Origin: a bacterium
Lineage (GTDB): Bacteria; Bacteroidota; Ignavibacteria; Kapaibacteriales; UBA2268
Assembly (NCBI GenBank): GCA_024711295.1
Contig: JANJTB010000039.1
Location: 134,319-198,318, forward strand
DNA: 64,000 nt
Direction of reading: 5' to 3'
Shown here piece after piece: positions 10,501-18,797 of the stretch (position 1 is the stretch's first letter; each line of letters opens with the position of its first letter). Under the pieces are notes generated by a model. That model worked only from the letters and a program-made list of their open reading frames with translations, was not told where the DNA came from and did not search any database. A program made the position numbers and the translations under genes.

Positions 10501-12197
10501 AAATTGACTCAATTAATAATGTTTTGATAAATAAAGCATTTCTTAAGCAATCTATTATTCTATGCTTTGACGAAGGAGATTTTTCAATCAATGATGTTAA
10601 GGACAAAGGAATATGGATTTCAAGGTTAAGCAATGACGGTACAACTTATCATTACAGAGTTATAATTGCCATGAAAAATCAGCGTCACTATGATTTACAG
10701 ATATTTATAAATAATGGTGATGATGAGAAAATTATACTACAAACAATACTTCGCCATGTTGCTATTTCAGGATATCCTTATGGATACAGAGTGCTTCCTA
10801 AATTGGGTGCTTATCGCCAAGAACTAAAGGCGTGGTCATTCGAATATTTTGGAGAATTGTCTCTTTGGGCAAAAATTCGTGAATTCTCGAGTCAGAGAAT
10901 TAGCGGTAACCCATTTAGTAAAGTTGATGTACTCCGAAAATATTATATTCAAGCAATTTCAGCATTTATTATTGCTTGGAGAAACTCAGGAAAGCAGATC
11001 ATACCCGGAATCGTTTCGCCGAATAATGTTATAATACCTGAACTTGATTTTCGAGACGGAGCTATTATCAACTCAATAAATGGTTGGAAAATGTTTTACA
11101 GTTTTACACAATTTATTGATGCAATTATTCTGAATTTTTACGAAAAACCCGTCATTCACTATACCTGGATAGAGCCCTATCTTGACAAAAGCTGGATTTT
11201 CGAAGCCATTTTAAATGCTTTGGATCAAGAAGAGGGTAAATCTGTTTTCAGAGAAATATCTAATGAAATGAAATCATTTGATGAAGAAAAATACTCTGAG
11301 TTAAGCACAATTTTAGATAAATTTATTACAAAAATTGAGACAAATTATTTCCCGACACTTAAGTTGATTTCATCTGTCGAAAGGTACAATGATTGGGCAA
11401 GTGAAAACACAGATGCTGAAATTGATGCCCACGAGCAGACAATAAGAGAATTAATTGTCCTTTATAATTTGAACATTAAAAATGAAGCTGATAGATTATT
11501 TCTTTACAAGTCAACTTATTTCAAAAAATCAACTATAGAAGTACATAAAAAGTTTGATGAAATTATTAATAGATTGTATCGAAACAAAAACGAAAAAGCG
11601 ACGCAACTTATTGAACTTACCGAGTTGCAAGCGTTACTTCAAAGTCAGGACGAAAGAACAATATTTGCTAAAATGTTATTTCCAAAAAGTGTTGCTAACG
11701 AGATGAGGATTACCGGCAAAGCCATGAACATTAGTGGAAAAGTTATTATCAATTCATATATTAAAGATTACAATAACGAACTATATACAATGCGGGAAGT
11801 AGAAAACGTTTCGGAAATAGGAACTCTTTATAGGATATTCTTCAAAGAAAACTATCCTAAGGTTATTTCTGAAAATGATGAATTTTATATATTGACAGAC
11901 AGTATAAACAGGATAGTTGGAGGATTGTGTTATCGAAAAACTGACAACAATTCAGTTATAATTGATGGAGGAATAATAATTAAATCATTAACAAACCGTG
12001 GTCTTGGAACTGCAATGCTCGAAGACTTTTGTTCAAGAATGGGTGCTTTAGGTTACGAATCTGTTCAGGGGCATTTTTTCCTGAAGAATTTTTACATAAA
12101 AAGAGGATTTACTTACGACAAAAGATATGGCACGCTTGTAAGATTCCTGAATAATCAAAAAAGTATAAATATCAAAGGAAACTACTGTATAATTTAG
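7581..12197 (+). CDS. Multidomain adenylate-forming enzyme with C-terminal GNAT-like domain
   Basis: 1538 residues. Residues about 60-640 form an AMP-dependent acyl-CoA synthetase-like module: ATP-binding MFTSGSTGMPKGLS near 257-270, GFGMTEATGG near 412-421, and STGDVFQVDSDGYY with RVKDIYKNNKGQTISP near 483-515. About 650-1390 is an uncharacterised region; part (near 800-830) looks like HEAT-type helices (KHPSEDVRCTAYRILL). Residues about 1400-1520 match the GNAT pattern, with acetyl-CoA-binding TNRGLGTAML and the closing NFYIKRGFTY. Acyl-CoA synthetases average about 550 residues, so this is a large fusion. Whether the GNAT acts on the synthetase or on other proteins or lipids is unknown. 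The adjacent lpx genes are compatible with a lipid or envelope role, but the link is weak. Confidence 0.85.
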   Translation: MIDNLFNNIENQKEKLSLAENYFLRSDIRDKSELSLFLSETSKPVFLKSLENDSLRNDWAQLCFKLIRNYNYSLLDLFESRTSESPDKTLFHDMSEPDKGKWSYKRIYQNLKEIAAGFYHVHNKNILEEVDISLMPRLAILSENSVVSASADLACLCYDILVTPLNVSFGREIIEYIFKELDINTVVTDSKQRIDMLISLKNSSFPDLVIFSTNSEYSEYSDSVCFIGEYEASLSPSDIEKILSKRKKLSINQVCTVMFTSGSTGMPKGLSFTMYNLISKRFARGAALPDVGEDEVFLSFLPLYHTFGRYLELMGSIYWRSTYVFAGNTSSDTLLNLFPIVQPSVFISIPLRWNQLYEKAYEMMSDVSDSKELRNIFRKVVGNRLKWGLSAAGYLDPKVFEFFGLNGVELCSGFGMTEATGGITMTPPGKYRQGTVGIPLPGVNCLINSEGVLEISGHYVARYLENAGPLSEVSFPDEETYRISTGDVFQVDSDGYYEIVDRVKDIYKNNKGQTISPKNVENKFESVPGIKRTFLVGDGKPYNTLLIVTDQNEDLISQKSPEEVNDYIELLVTKANQELANYERIVNYLIIDRDFEMDKGELTPKNSFNRKNIEKNFSKEIEKLYEKNHSDYNFESLIIRIPRWFYRDLGIIESDISVDSFGFLNKRSKKVLRIKKSDIENQIMIGDLIYEITGKQVNLGTLARQPKLWVGNPNFIEFSPVKDGWDTNIDTISENVFIDYNPQSINYPVDENKRLGVGNQLSEVNKIVCDMIFGNEEIIFETLRKVEHLLDNTTEKFINLLRKRLQALAKHPSEDVRCTAYRILLLDEPSPDYSKAFPAFIKSGLSYLNEKSIKEIAGGKLEIRRLEALRKRLLAYRTQIDLSNDEVTIYQFKSLFKLLINFLKNNPEFYTSVRFELISWILFNKIPEVSAFAKQYFNEMHKFYENMLDENTPKYPYALWMSKIVFDQEINEFEIDSINNVLINKAFLKQSIILCFDEGDFSINDVKDKGIWISRLSNDGTTYHYRVIIAMKNQRHYDLQIFINNGDDEKIILQTILRHVAISGYPYGYRVLPKLGAYRQELKAWSFEYFGELSLWAKIREFSSQRISGNPFSKVDVLRKYYIQAISAFIIAWRNSGKQIIPGIVSPNNVIIPELDFRDGAIINSINGWKMFYSFTQFIDAIILNFYEKPVIHYTWIEPYLDKSWIFEAILNALDQEEGKSVFREISNEMKSFDEEKYSELSTILDKFITKIETNYFPTLKLISSVERYNDWASENTDAEIDAHEQTIRELIVLYNLNIKNEADRLFLYKSTYFKKSTIEVHKKFDEIINRLYRNKNEKATQLIELTELQALLQSQDERTIFAKMLFPKSVANEMRITGKAMNISGKVIINSYIKDYNNELYTMREVENVSEIGTLYRIFFKENYPKVISENDEFYILTDSINRIVGGLCYRKTDNNSVIIDGGIIIKSLTNRGLGTAMLEDFCSRMGALGYESVQGHFFLKNFYIKRGFTYDKRYGTLVRFLNNQKSINIKGNYCII

Positions 12198-12268
12198 TTT
12201 AGTTGGTACTAATCAATTTTTATTGCATGATAAAACAAAAAAAACGGCATCAATTTATGAGTTTTTCG

Positions 12269-12276
12269 TATTTTTG
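12269..12276 (+). promoter_or_regulatory. Possible -7 box (TAnnTTTG) before lpxC/fabZ
   Basis: TATTTTTG matches the Bacteroidota sigma-factor -7 consensus TAnnTTTG, about 53 bases before the ATG. No clear -33 TTG is seen at the expected distance, and short AT-rich matches occur by chance. Confidence 0.3.
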
Positions 12277-12328
12277 TATTTTATATATTTTCTAAAGTAA
12301 TTAATTCGATAAACTATACACTTGCTAA

Positions 12329-13723
12329 ATGGAAAAACAACGTACAATAGCCCGAACCGTATCTTTTTCAGGTATCGGACTTCACACAGGTAATCCTTCA
12401 ACAATTACATTCCACCCTGCACCTGCTAATTACGGATATGTATTTGTTCGTACTGATTACGAGCCAAACTTTGAAATACCTGCGTTAATAGATTACGTTG
12501 TTGATTTATCACGTGGTACCACACTTGGAATTGATGATGTCAGGGTGCATACAGTGGAGCATGTTCTTGCTGCCCTTGCAGGACTGAAAATTGATAATTG
12601 CAGAATTGAACTATCAGCTAACGAGCCACCTGTTGTTGATGGAAGTTCTATGCCTTATGTAAATGCTCTTTTGGATGCAGGGATTCATGAATTGGATGTA
12701 CCTAGGGAATATTTCGAAATTAACGAAACTGTCAGATATACAAATGATGAAAAACATGTTGATATAGTCGCATTACCTAATCCTGAATACAGGATTACAG
12801 TAATGATAGACTATTTCAATCCTGCATTGGGAAGTCAGCACACAGGTATGTTCGACCTCGAGAAAGAATTTATTAAAGAATTTGCTCCTGCCCGAACCTT
12901 TTGTTTCCTTACTGAAGTCATGATGCTTCATAAACAAGGTTTAATAAAAGGTGGAAGTTTAGATAGTGCCATTGTAATCAATGACACAAAAGTTTCTGAT
13001 GCTGATTTGAATACTTTGAAAAATGTTTTCAAACTTGAAAATCCACCTATCAGAGGTGAGAATGGAATTTTAAACGGAGAACAGTTAAGATTTAAAAATG
13101 AGCCTGCACGTCACAAACTTCTTGATATGATTGGTGACCTCACACTGATAGGTGTACCTATCAAGGCACAAATATTGGCTGCTCGTCCCGGTCATGCAAG
13201 TAATATTGAGTTTGGGAAAAAGATTAGGCAATTATACCTTGAGCATAAGAAAAAAGAGAAGTTATTGCCTAAAAACAACAAGCAAACATTAATGGATATT
13301 TATCAAATTCTTGATATTATGCCTCACAGATATCCATTTTTGCTGATTGACAGAGTTACATCTTTCGACCCGAATACCGATACAATAATAGCTTACAAAA
13401 ATGTTACAATAAATGAACCATTTTTCAATGGTCATTTTCCTGAAAAGCCAGTAATGCCTGGCGTGTTAATACTTGAAGCTTTGGCACAAACTGGCGGCTT
13501 ACTAATATTTCATAAAGTAAATGATGTCGCTGGTAAGTTAGCTTTTTTTATGGGTATAAAAAATGCAAAGTTTCGTAAACCGGTAGTTCCCGGTGATCAG
13601 TTGATGATGGAAGTTAAATTAGTTTCTAAGAGATTTAATGCCTTTATGTTCGAAAGCAAAGCTTATGTTGACGGCAACATAGTAGCAGAGTCAGAATTTC
13701 AGGCAGCTATAGTGGAAAAATAA
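12329..13723 (+). CDS. lpxC/fabZ: Bifunctional UDP-3-O-acyl-GlcNAc deacetylase / beta-hydroxyacyl-ACP dehydratase
   Basis: Fusion of LpxC (residues about 1-305), the zinc deacetylase committing to lipid A, with FabZ (about 315-464), which dehydrates 3-hydroxyacyl-ACP. LpxC signatures are HTVEHVLAALAGL (H74, E77, H78) and HKLLDMIGDLTLIG. FabZ signatures are IMPHRYPFLLIDRV and NGHFPEKPVMPGVLILEA with the catalytic His and Glu. This fusion is established in Bacteroidota and Chlorobi, so it also informs the taxonomy. The two enzymes draw on the same hydroxyacyl-ACP pool. lpxA follows 2 bp later. Confidence 0.97.
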   Translation: MEKQRTIARTVSFSGIGLHTGNPSTITFHPAPANYGYVFVRTDYEPNFEIPALIDYVVDLSRGTTLGIDDVRVHTVEHVLAALAGLKIDNCRIELSANEPPVVDGSSMPYVNALLDAGIHELDVPREYFEINETVRYTNDEKHVDIVALPNPEYRITVMIDYFNPALGSQHTGMFDLEKEFIKEFAPARTFCFLTEVMMLHKQGLIKGGSLDSAIVINDTKVSDADLNTLKNVFKLENPPIRGENGILNGEQLRFKNEPARHKLLDMIGDLTLIGVPIKAQILAARPGHASNIEFGKKIRQLYLEHKKKEKLLPKNNKQTLMDIYQILDIMPHRYPFLLIDRVTSFDPNTDTIIAYKNVTINEPFFNGHFPEKPVMPGVLILEALAQTGGLLIFHKVNDVAGKLAFFMGIKNAKFRKPVVPGDQLMMEVKLVSKRFNAFMFESKAYVDGNIVAESEFQAAIVEK

Positions 13724-13725
13724 AT

Positions 13726-14502
13726 ATGTCTGTTCAGATACATCCTAGTGCTATTGTTTCGCCAAATGCAAAAATTGGCAGTAATACTATCATTGGACCA
13801 TTCTCAATAATCGAAGATAATGTTGAAATTGGTGAAGATTGTGAAATAAGGTCTAGTGTTATTATAGGGAATGGAGCCCGAATAGGTGATGCTGTACGAA
13901 TATACGCAGGTGCAGCAATAAGCACCGAACCACAGGATTTGAAATTTAGTGGTGAGCCTACCTTTACATATTTAGGTAATAATACAGTAGTAAGAGAATA
14001 TGCTACTATCAATCGTGGCACAAAGGAGACCGGAGAGACACGTATAGGTAATGACTGTTTGATAATGTCTTATTGTCACGTGGCACATGACTGTGTGGTT
14101 GGAAATAATGTAATAATATCTAATGTTACTCAATTGGCGGGGCATGTTGTAATTGAGGATTTTGTAACTCTTGGTGGTGTTGCAAAAATTCATCAGTTTT
14201 GCAAAGTGGGCAAATACTCAATGGTTGGTGCAGATTGCAAAGTTGTTAAGGATGTTCCGCCATTCACTTTAGTTGATCGTAAGCCTGCTCAAGTAGAAGG
14301 TGTGAATAAAATCGGGCTAAGAAGAAAAGGATTCGCACCTGAAGTGATTCAAGAAATTGAACAGTTCTATGACACGATTTTATTTTCAGGATTAAATAAT
14401 CGTGATGGTATCGAGAAATTTATTCAGCGTGGCAAAATTTGTGATGAAGTAAGTTATTGTATTGATTTCATTCAAAATTCAGTCCGTGGAATACACAGAT
14501 AA
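13726..14502 (+). CDS. lpxA: UDP-N-acetylglucosamine acyltransferase
   Basis: LpxA transfers 3-hydroxyacyl from ACP to UDP-GlcNAc, the first lipid A step. The 258-residue length is standard. The N-terminal two thirds are hexapeptide repeats of a left-handed beta-helix (IHPSAIVSPNAKIG, IGPFSIIEDNVEIG, TINRGTKETGETRIG), with HVAHDCVVGNNVIISN carrying the conserved His, then the C-terminal helical domain. It starts 2 bp after lpxC/fabZ and is followed by a strong terminator. lpxB and lpxD are not in the window. Confidence 0.96.
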   Translation: MSVQIHPSAIVSPNAKIGSNTIIGPFSIIEDNVEIGEDCEIRSSVIIGNGARIGDAVRIYAGAAISTEPQDLKFSGEPTFTYLGNNTVVREYATINRGTKETGETRIGNDCLIMSYCHVAHDCVVGNNVIISNVTQLAGHVVIEDFVTLGGVAKIHQFCKVGKYSMVGADCKVVKDVPPFTLVDRKPAQVEGVNKIGLRRKGFAPEVIQEIEQFYDTILFSGLNNRDGIEKFIQRGKICDEVSYCIDFIQNSVRGIHR

Positions 14503-14530
14503 TAAGCTATTTAATAATAATTCTAAACAA

Positions 14531-14562
14531 AAAAAAGCAGAGAAATATCTCTGCTTTTTTTT
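14531..14562 (+). terminator. Intrinsic terminator after lpxA
   Basis: Perfect 13-base arms (14531-14543 and 14548-14560; core GCAGAGA/TCTCTGC) with loop AATA, followed by T residues. Closes the lpxC/fabZ-lpxA operon. Confidence 0.9.
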
Positions 14563-14649
14563 ATTCCATAATTTAATTACTTATTATTTATGAATTATTT
14601 AGTATCTTAGTGATAAATATAAAGATTAATTTTACAAAATGTTTATATT

Positions 14650-17457
14650 ATGGATTTTGAAAAATTTACCAGAGAACAATTGATTAAGCAAATTCAAGAT
14701 TTGAAAGATGAAAATGCTTATCTCAGGCATATTACTTCTGAAATGGATGTAATGGGATTTCAACTAAATAGTATGCTCTATCAGGTAATGTTGAATAATT
14801 TCCCTTTTATGGCTTGGATGAAGGATACGCTTGGGAAGTTTACTGCTGTAAATCATTTATTTGAAAAAACTTATAATATATCAAGTGTTGATGTACTGGG
14901 TAAAACTGATTATAATTTAGTTTCTAAAGACCTTGCTGATGAATTTACTAATGAGGATGAAATTGTTATCAAATCTGGAAAAGCCCAAAACATAATTGCA
15001 CATAGAGTAATAGATAATAATCACAAGTGGTTTGAGACTTACAAAACACCTATATTTGATAAAAATGGAAAAGTAATAGCGTTACTCGGAATGACCAGAG
15101 ATGTAACAGAACAGTTTATTCTCAAAACTGAACTCGAAAAAAGCGAGTATCAACTGCGCACATTAACAGATTCAATTCCTGTAGGCATTTACAGAACAGA
15201 TGCTCATGGAAACTTTATTTTTATAAATTCTACTCTTGCAAATATTCTCGGATTTAATTCAAAGCAAGATCTACTCGAAACTAATGCCGGGATATACTAC
15301 TATGACAAGTCTGATAGAGAGAATTTGATTAGTCAGTTGAAAAAAAATAACTTCCATCAGCAAATATTAAAATTAAAGACAATTGATGGCAAGGAAAAAT
15401 GGGTTAAGGACGTTTCAAAAGTTGTTAAAAATGATGATGAATGCGTTGAGGAGAATTTTCTGATAGATGGTATTTTAGATGATATTACTGATGTAATTAC
15501 TAAAGAAAATCAATTAAACAATCAGATCAGCTTATATAATGACAGCTTTGTTAATTTACCTCTTGCAACAGTAATAATTGATGATAGTTATAATTTGATA
15601 TTTGCAAGTAATGAATTTTACAAACTGTTTGGTTACAGTGATCAAGAGATCCTAAATAAAAATTTAAAAAATATCATTGTTCCACCCAATTTAAGTGAAG
15701 AAAGTAAGTTCTTACTTATTAATACTGATTTGTATGATTTATCTTCTATAGAGTCACAAAGACTTCACAAAAATGGTGACCTGATTTCTGTAAGAATTAT
15801 CTGTAAAAAATTCATTTCAGGAGAAGTCAAAAAATATTATTCAATAGTATATCAAAATATCAGTGAAAATCTTGATGAGATGAAAGACTTAAAAACAAGT
15901 GAAGCTAGATATAAATTATTAGCCGAAAATTCATTCGATGGTGTTTATATTATTACAAATAAAGGTTACGAGTATGTAAACCCAAAATTCTGTGAAATAA
16001 CCGGTTATACTGAATCTGAACTTTTAAGTCCTGAATTTCATTTTGATGTATTATTAACAGATGAATCAAGAGAGTTTATGAGAAAAAGGTTTCAGGCAAG
16101 ATATGCTAATCTAGAAATTCCTGATAACTACTCTATCACTATAAATTCTAAATATGGAGAAATAAAAGAGCTTGAGGTTGTTACCAAGAATATTTCCAGA
16201 TCTAACGAACTGAGAATTTTAGGTATTATGCAGGATGTTACAAGCCGTCATGCATCAATGAGAATGCTTCGGGAAAGTTATCAGAGATTTAAACTGCTTT
16301 TTGATAATAGCCCGGGAGTTGCATATTTATGCAAAAATGATGAGCGCTATACTGTATTTACTATCAATAGCAAAATATTCGACATTGTTGGTTATACTAA
16401 GGACGATTTTATAGAGCAAAAGGTATTTTTTACTGATTTTTACTTCGAGGATGAGCACCGGATGATTTTTGACACAGTTGATGATGCTTTGTCAAGTAGA
16501 AAGCCCTGGCATCTAATTTATAAATTAAAACATAAAAATGGTGGTTATAGATGGTGTGAGGAATTTGGAGAAGGGCTTTTTATCGAAGGTGAACTTCAAT
16601 ATTTGGGTGGTATAATATTCGATATCACCGATAGAATAAGCATGCAAAATGAATTGCAGAGATTAAATAATGATCTTGAAGAAAGAGTAATTTTAAGAAC
16701 AAAGGAATTAGACCAAACATTGTTTGAACTAACAAAAGCCAGGGATGAACTTGAAATTTCCTTAGATAAGGAAAAGGAACTTTCTGAACTCAAATCAAAG
16801 TTTATTTCAATGGTATCCCATGAGTATCGAACTCCACTAACAGTGATATTAACTTCAACTTATTTGCTCGAACGCTACTATGTAAATCAGGAAACAGAGC
16901 CTTTTAATGAGAGTTTGAAAAGGATTCAGGACAGTATAAAAAATATTACTAAAATACTCGAAGATGTCTTGATCATCGGCAAAGAAGATATAGGTACTAA
17001 GGAACTTAAAAAATCAAATATCAATATCAAGTCTTTTTTAAATGAAATAATAAATGAAGTGAAATACAATATAAGCGTTGATAGAATAATTGAAGTTAAT
17101 GTTGATGATAATCTTATATTGTTTACTGATTATACTAATTTAAGATACATTGCTCTTAATTTACTGACTAATGCAATCAAATATTCCAATGATAAATCTG
17201 TCGTAAGAATATCATCTTACATTGAAAAATCTAGTGTGTGTATTAATATTACTGATGAAGGAATTGGTATACCGCATAATGAAATTAATAACTTATTTGA
17301 GCCATTCTATCGCTTCAGTAATGTTGGAAATATACCTGGAATTGGTTTGGGCATGACTATAGTAAAGAATGCTGTTGATTTACTGGATGGCAAAATTAAT
17401 GTAATAAGTGAAATAGGAAAAGGAACTACATTTATAGTAGCTTTTCCACAACAATAA
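14650..17457 (+). CDS. Multi-PAS sensor histidine kinase
   Basis: 935 residues. After a short coiled coil there are about five PAS-like modules, starting near residues 42, 165, 290, 420 and 545, each closing with a PAC-type phrase such as GMTRDVTEQ, GIMQDVTSRH or GGIIFDITDR. A coiled coil near 665-715 leads to the H-box FISMVSHEYRTPLTVI (near 720), then HATPase_c with NLLTNAIKYS, DEGIGIP and GIGLGMTIVKNAVD. No transmembrane helix is visible, suggesting cytosolic or ligand-soluble sensing. No response regulator is adjacent, so it is an orphan kinase here. It is followed 22 bp later by a DUF389 membrane gene. Confidence 0.93.
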   Translation: MDFEKFTREQLIKQIQDLKDENAYLRHITSEMDVMGFQLNSMLYQVMLNNFPFMAWMKDTLGKFTAVNHLFEKTYNISSVDVLGKTDYNLVSKDLADEFTNEDEIVIKSGKAQNIIAHRVIDNNHKWFETYKTPIFDKNGKVIALLGMTRDVTEQFILKTELEKSEYQLRTLTDSIPVGIYRTDAHGNFIFINSTLANILGFNSKQDLLETNAGIYYYDKSDRENLISQLKKNNFHQQILKLKTIDGKEKWVKDVSKVVKNDDECVEENFLIDGILDDITDVITKENQLNNQISLYNDSFVNLPLATVIIDDSYNLIFASNEFYKLFGYSDQEILNKNLKNIIVPPNLSEESKFLLINTDLYDLSSIESQRLHKNGDLISVRIICKKFISGEVKKYYSIVYQNISENLDEMKDLKTSEARYKLLAENSFDGVYIITNKGYEYVNPKFCEITGYTESELLSPEFHFDVLLTDESREFMRKRFQARYANLEIPDNYSITINSKYGEIKELEVVTKNISRSNELRILGIMQDVTSRHASMRMLRESYQRFKLLFDNSPGVAYLCKNDERYTVFTINSKIFDIVGYTKDDFIEQKVFFTDFYFEDEHRMIFDTVDDALSSRKPWHLIYKLKHKNGGYRWCEEFGEGLFIEGELQYLGGIIFDITDRISMQNELQRLNNDLEERVILRTKELDQTLFELTKARDELEISLDKEKELSELKSKFISMVSHEYRTPLTVILTSTYLLERYYVNQETEPFNESLKRIQDSIKNITKILEDVLIIGKEDIGTKELKKSNINIKSFLNEIINEVKYNISVDRIIEVNVDDNLILFTDYTNLRYIALNLLTNAIKYSNDKSVVRISSYIEKSSVCINITDEGIGIPHNEINNLFEPFYRFSNVGNIPGIGLGMTIVKNAVDLLDGKINVISEIGKGTTFIVAFPQQ

Positions 17458-17479
17458 ATAGAATTTAAGGGATGAAATA

Positions 17480-18790
17480 ATGTTAAAGAAATTTATTGAT
17501 TATATTGACTTAAGGCATGAGATTGAAGATTTCAATTTGATTCATAATGAAATCGAAAAAGGTGTAGTATTCAAAGGGACTAATCTTTGGATTTTAATGT
17601 TCGCAATAGTAGTAGCATCTGTCGGTCTTAATACAAATTCAACTGCAGTTATTATCGGAGCTATGTTGATTTCTCCACTCATGGGACCAATAAATGGTAT
17701 GGGGTATAGCATTGCAACCTACAATTTTGACTTACTTAAGAAATCTGTCAAGAATTTTACTTTTGCTGTGATTGCCTCTTTGATTGCATCAACATTTTAT
17801 TTTGCAATAAGTCCTGTTTCGACTGCTCAGTCTGAATTATTAGCTCGTACAACACCTACTATTTATGATGTTTTGATTGCTCTTTTTGGTGGTTTAGCCG
17901 GGATAGTTGCTATTTCTAGTAAACTTAAAGGAAATGTTATACCGGGTGTAGCTATAGCTACGGCCTTGATGCCGCCCCTATGTACTGCCGGGTATGGCTT
18001 GGCAACATCGCAATTCAATTTTTTCTTTGGTGCATTTTATTTATTTACTATTAACACTGTTTTTATTGCAATATCATCAGTGTTAGTATCGCAGTTTTTC
18101 AAATTTCCAATCAGTAATGTAATTGAGGAATCAAGGAAAAAGTCTGTAAACAGATGGATAACAATAATTATTACAATAACTCTGTTGCCGAGTATTTATT
18201 TCGGTTACAAGCTTGTTTTGAATGAAAAGTTTAATGAGAATGCTGCTAAATTCATCAGCAATGTAACAACTTACGAAGGTAGTTACTTGCTAAAATATAA
18301 TATTGATGCTCCGAAAAAAGAAGTTAAGCTAATTTATGGAGGCAATTTGTTAAGTGATGACAGTAAATTGAGAATCAAAAAGTCAGCTACTGATTTCGAA
18401 ATCATTGGTGCTAAAATAGTGATTGAGCAAGGTTTCTCATTTAATGAATCAAGCATTGATGAAAACCAAGTATTGAAGAATAAATTGAACGCAACGCTAT
18501 TTCAGTTAGAAAAAGTAAAAAAAACAGTTGATTCAATTAGTACTAAACCAATGTTTGGTAAGGAACTTTTAAAGGAAATTAGACCTTTGTTCCCTCAGAT
18601 TTACGGATTAGCTTACTCTGACACCTATATTTTCAATGATACTCAGGATACTACTGGATTACAAAAATTAGCATTAATTGTAATTAATGTAAAATCCAAA
18701 TCATTGAAAAAATCAGATGAAGAAAGTGTCAATCAATGGTTGAATGCAAGATTGAAAACAGATAAATACAAAGTGTATTTTGTGGAATAG
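17480..18790 (+). CDS. DUF389 family membrane protein
   Basis: 436 residues. The N-terminal half carries the DUF389 (TIGR00341) signature: FKGTNLWILMFAIVVASVGL, NSTAVIIGAMLISPLMGPI and GIATALMPPLCTAGYGL, with about six membrane helices. The C-terminal half (from about residue 240) is soluble and probably periplasmic or cytosolic. Family function is unknown. It has a good ribosome-binding site (AAGGGATG) and sits 22 bp after the orphan kinase, so the pair may be cotranscribed. It converges with the ABC exporter gene with only 7 bp between them. Confidence 0.88.
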   Translation: MLKKFIDYIDLRHEIEDFNLIHNEIEKGVVFKGTNLWILMFAIVVASVGLNTNSTAVIIGAMLISPLMGPINGMGYSIATYNFDLLKKSVKNFTFAVIASLIASTFYFAISPVSTAQSELLARTTPTIYDVLIALFGGLAGIVAISSKLKGNVIPGVAIATALMPPLCTAGYGLATSQFNFFFGAFYLFTINTVFIAISSVLVSQFFKFPISNVIEESRKKSVNRWITIIITITLLPSIYFGYKLVLNEKFNENAAKFISNVTTYEGSYLLKYNIDAPKKEVKLIYGGNLLSDDSKLRIKKSATDFEIIGAKIVIEQGFSFNESSIDENQVLKNKLNATLFQLEKVKKTVDSISTKPMFGKELLKEIRPLFPQIYGLAYSDTYIFNDTQDTTGLQKLALIVINVKSKSLKKSDEESVNQWLNARLKTDKYKVYFVE

Positions 18791-18797
18791 TAAGATT

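Noticed and set aside
13734-14021. Minus-strand ORF inside lpxA
   Set aside because: A mirror of the hexapeptide repeat gene with no independent support.
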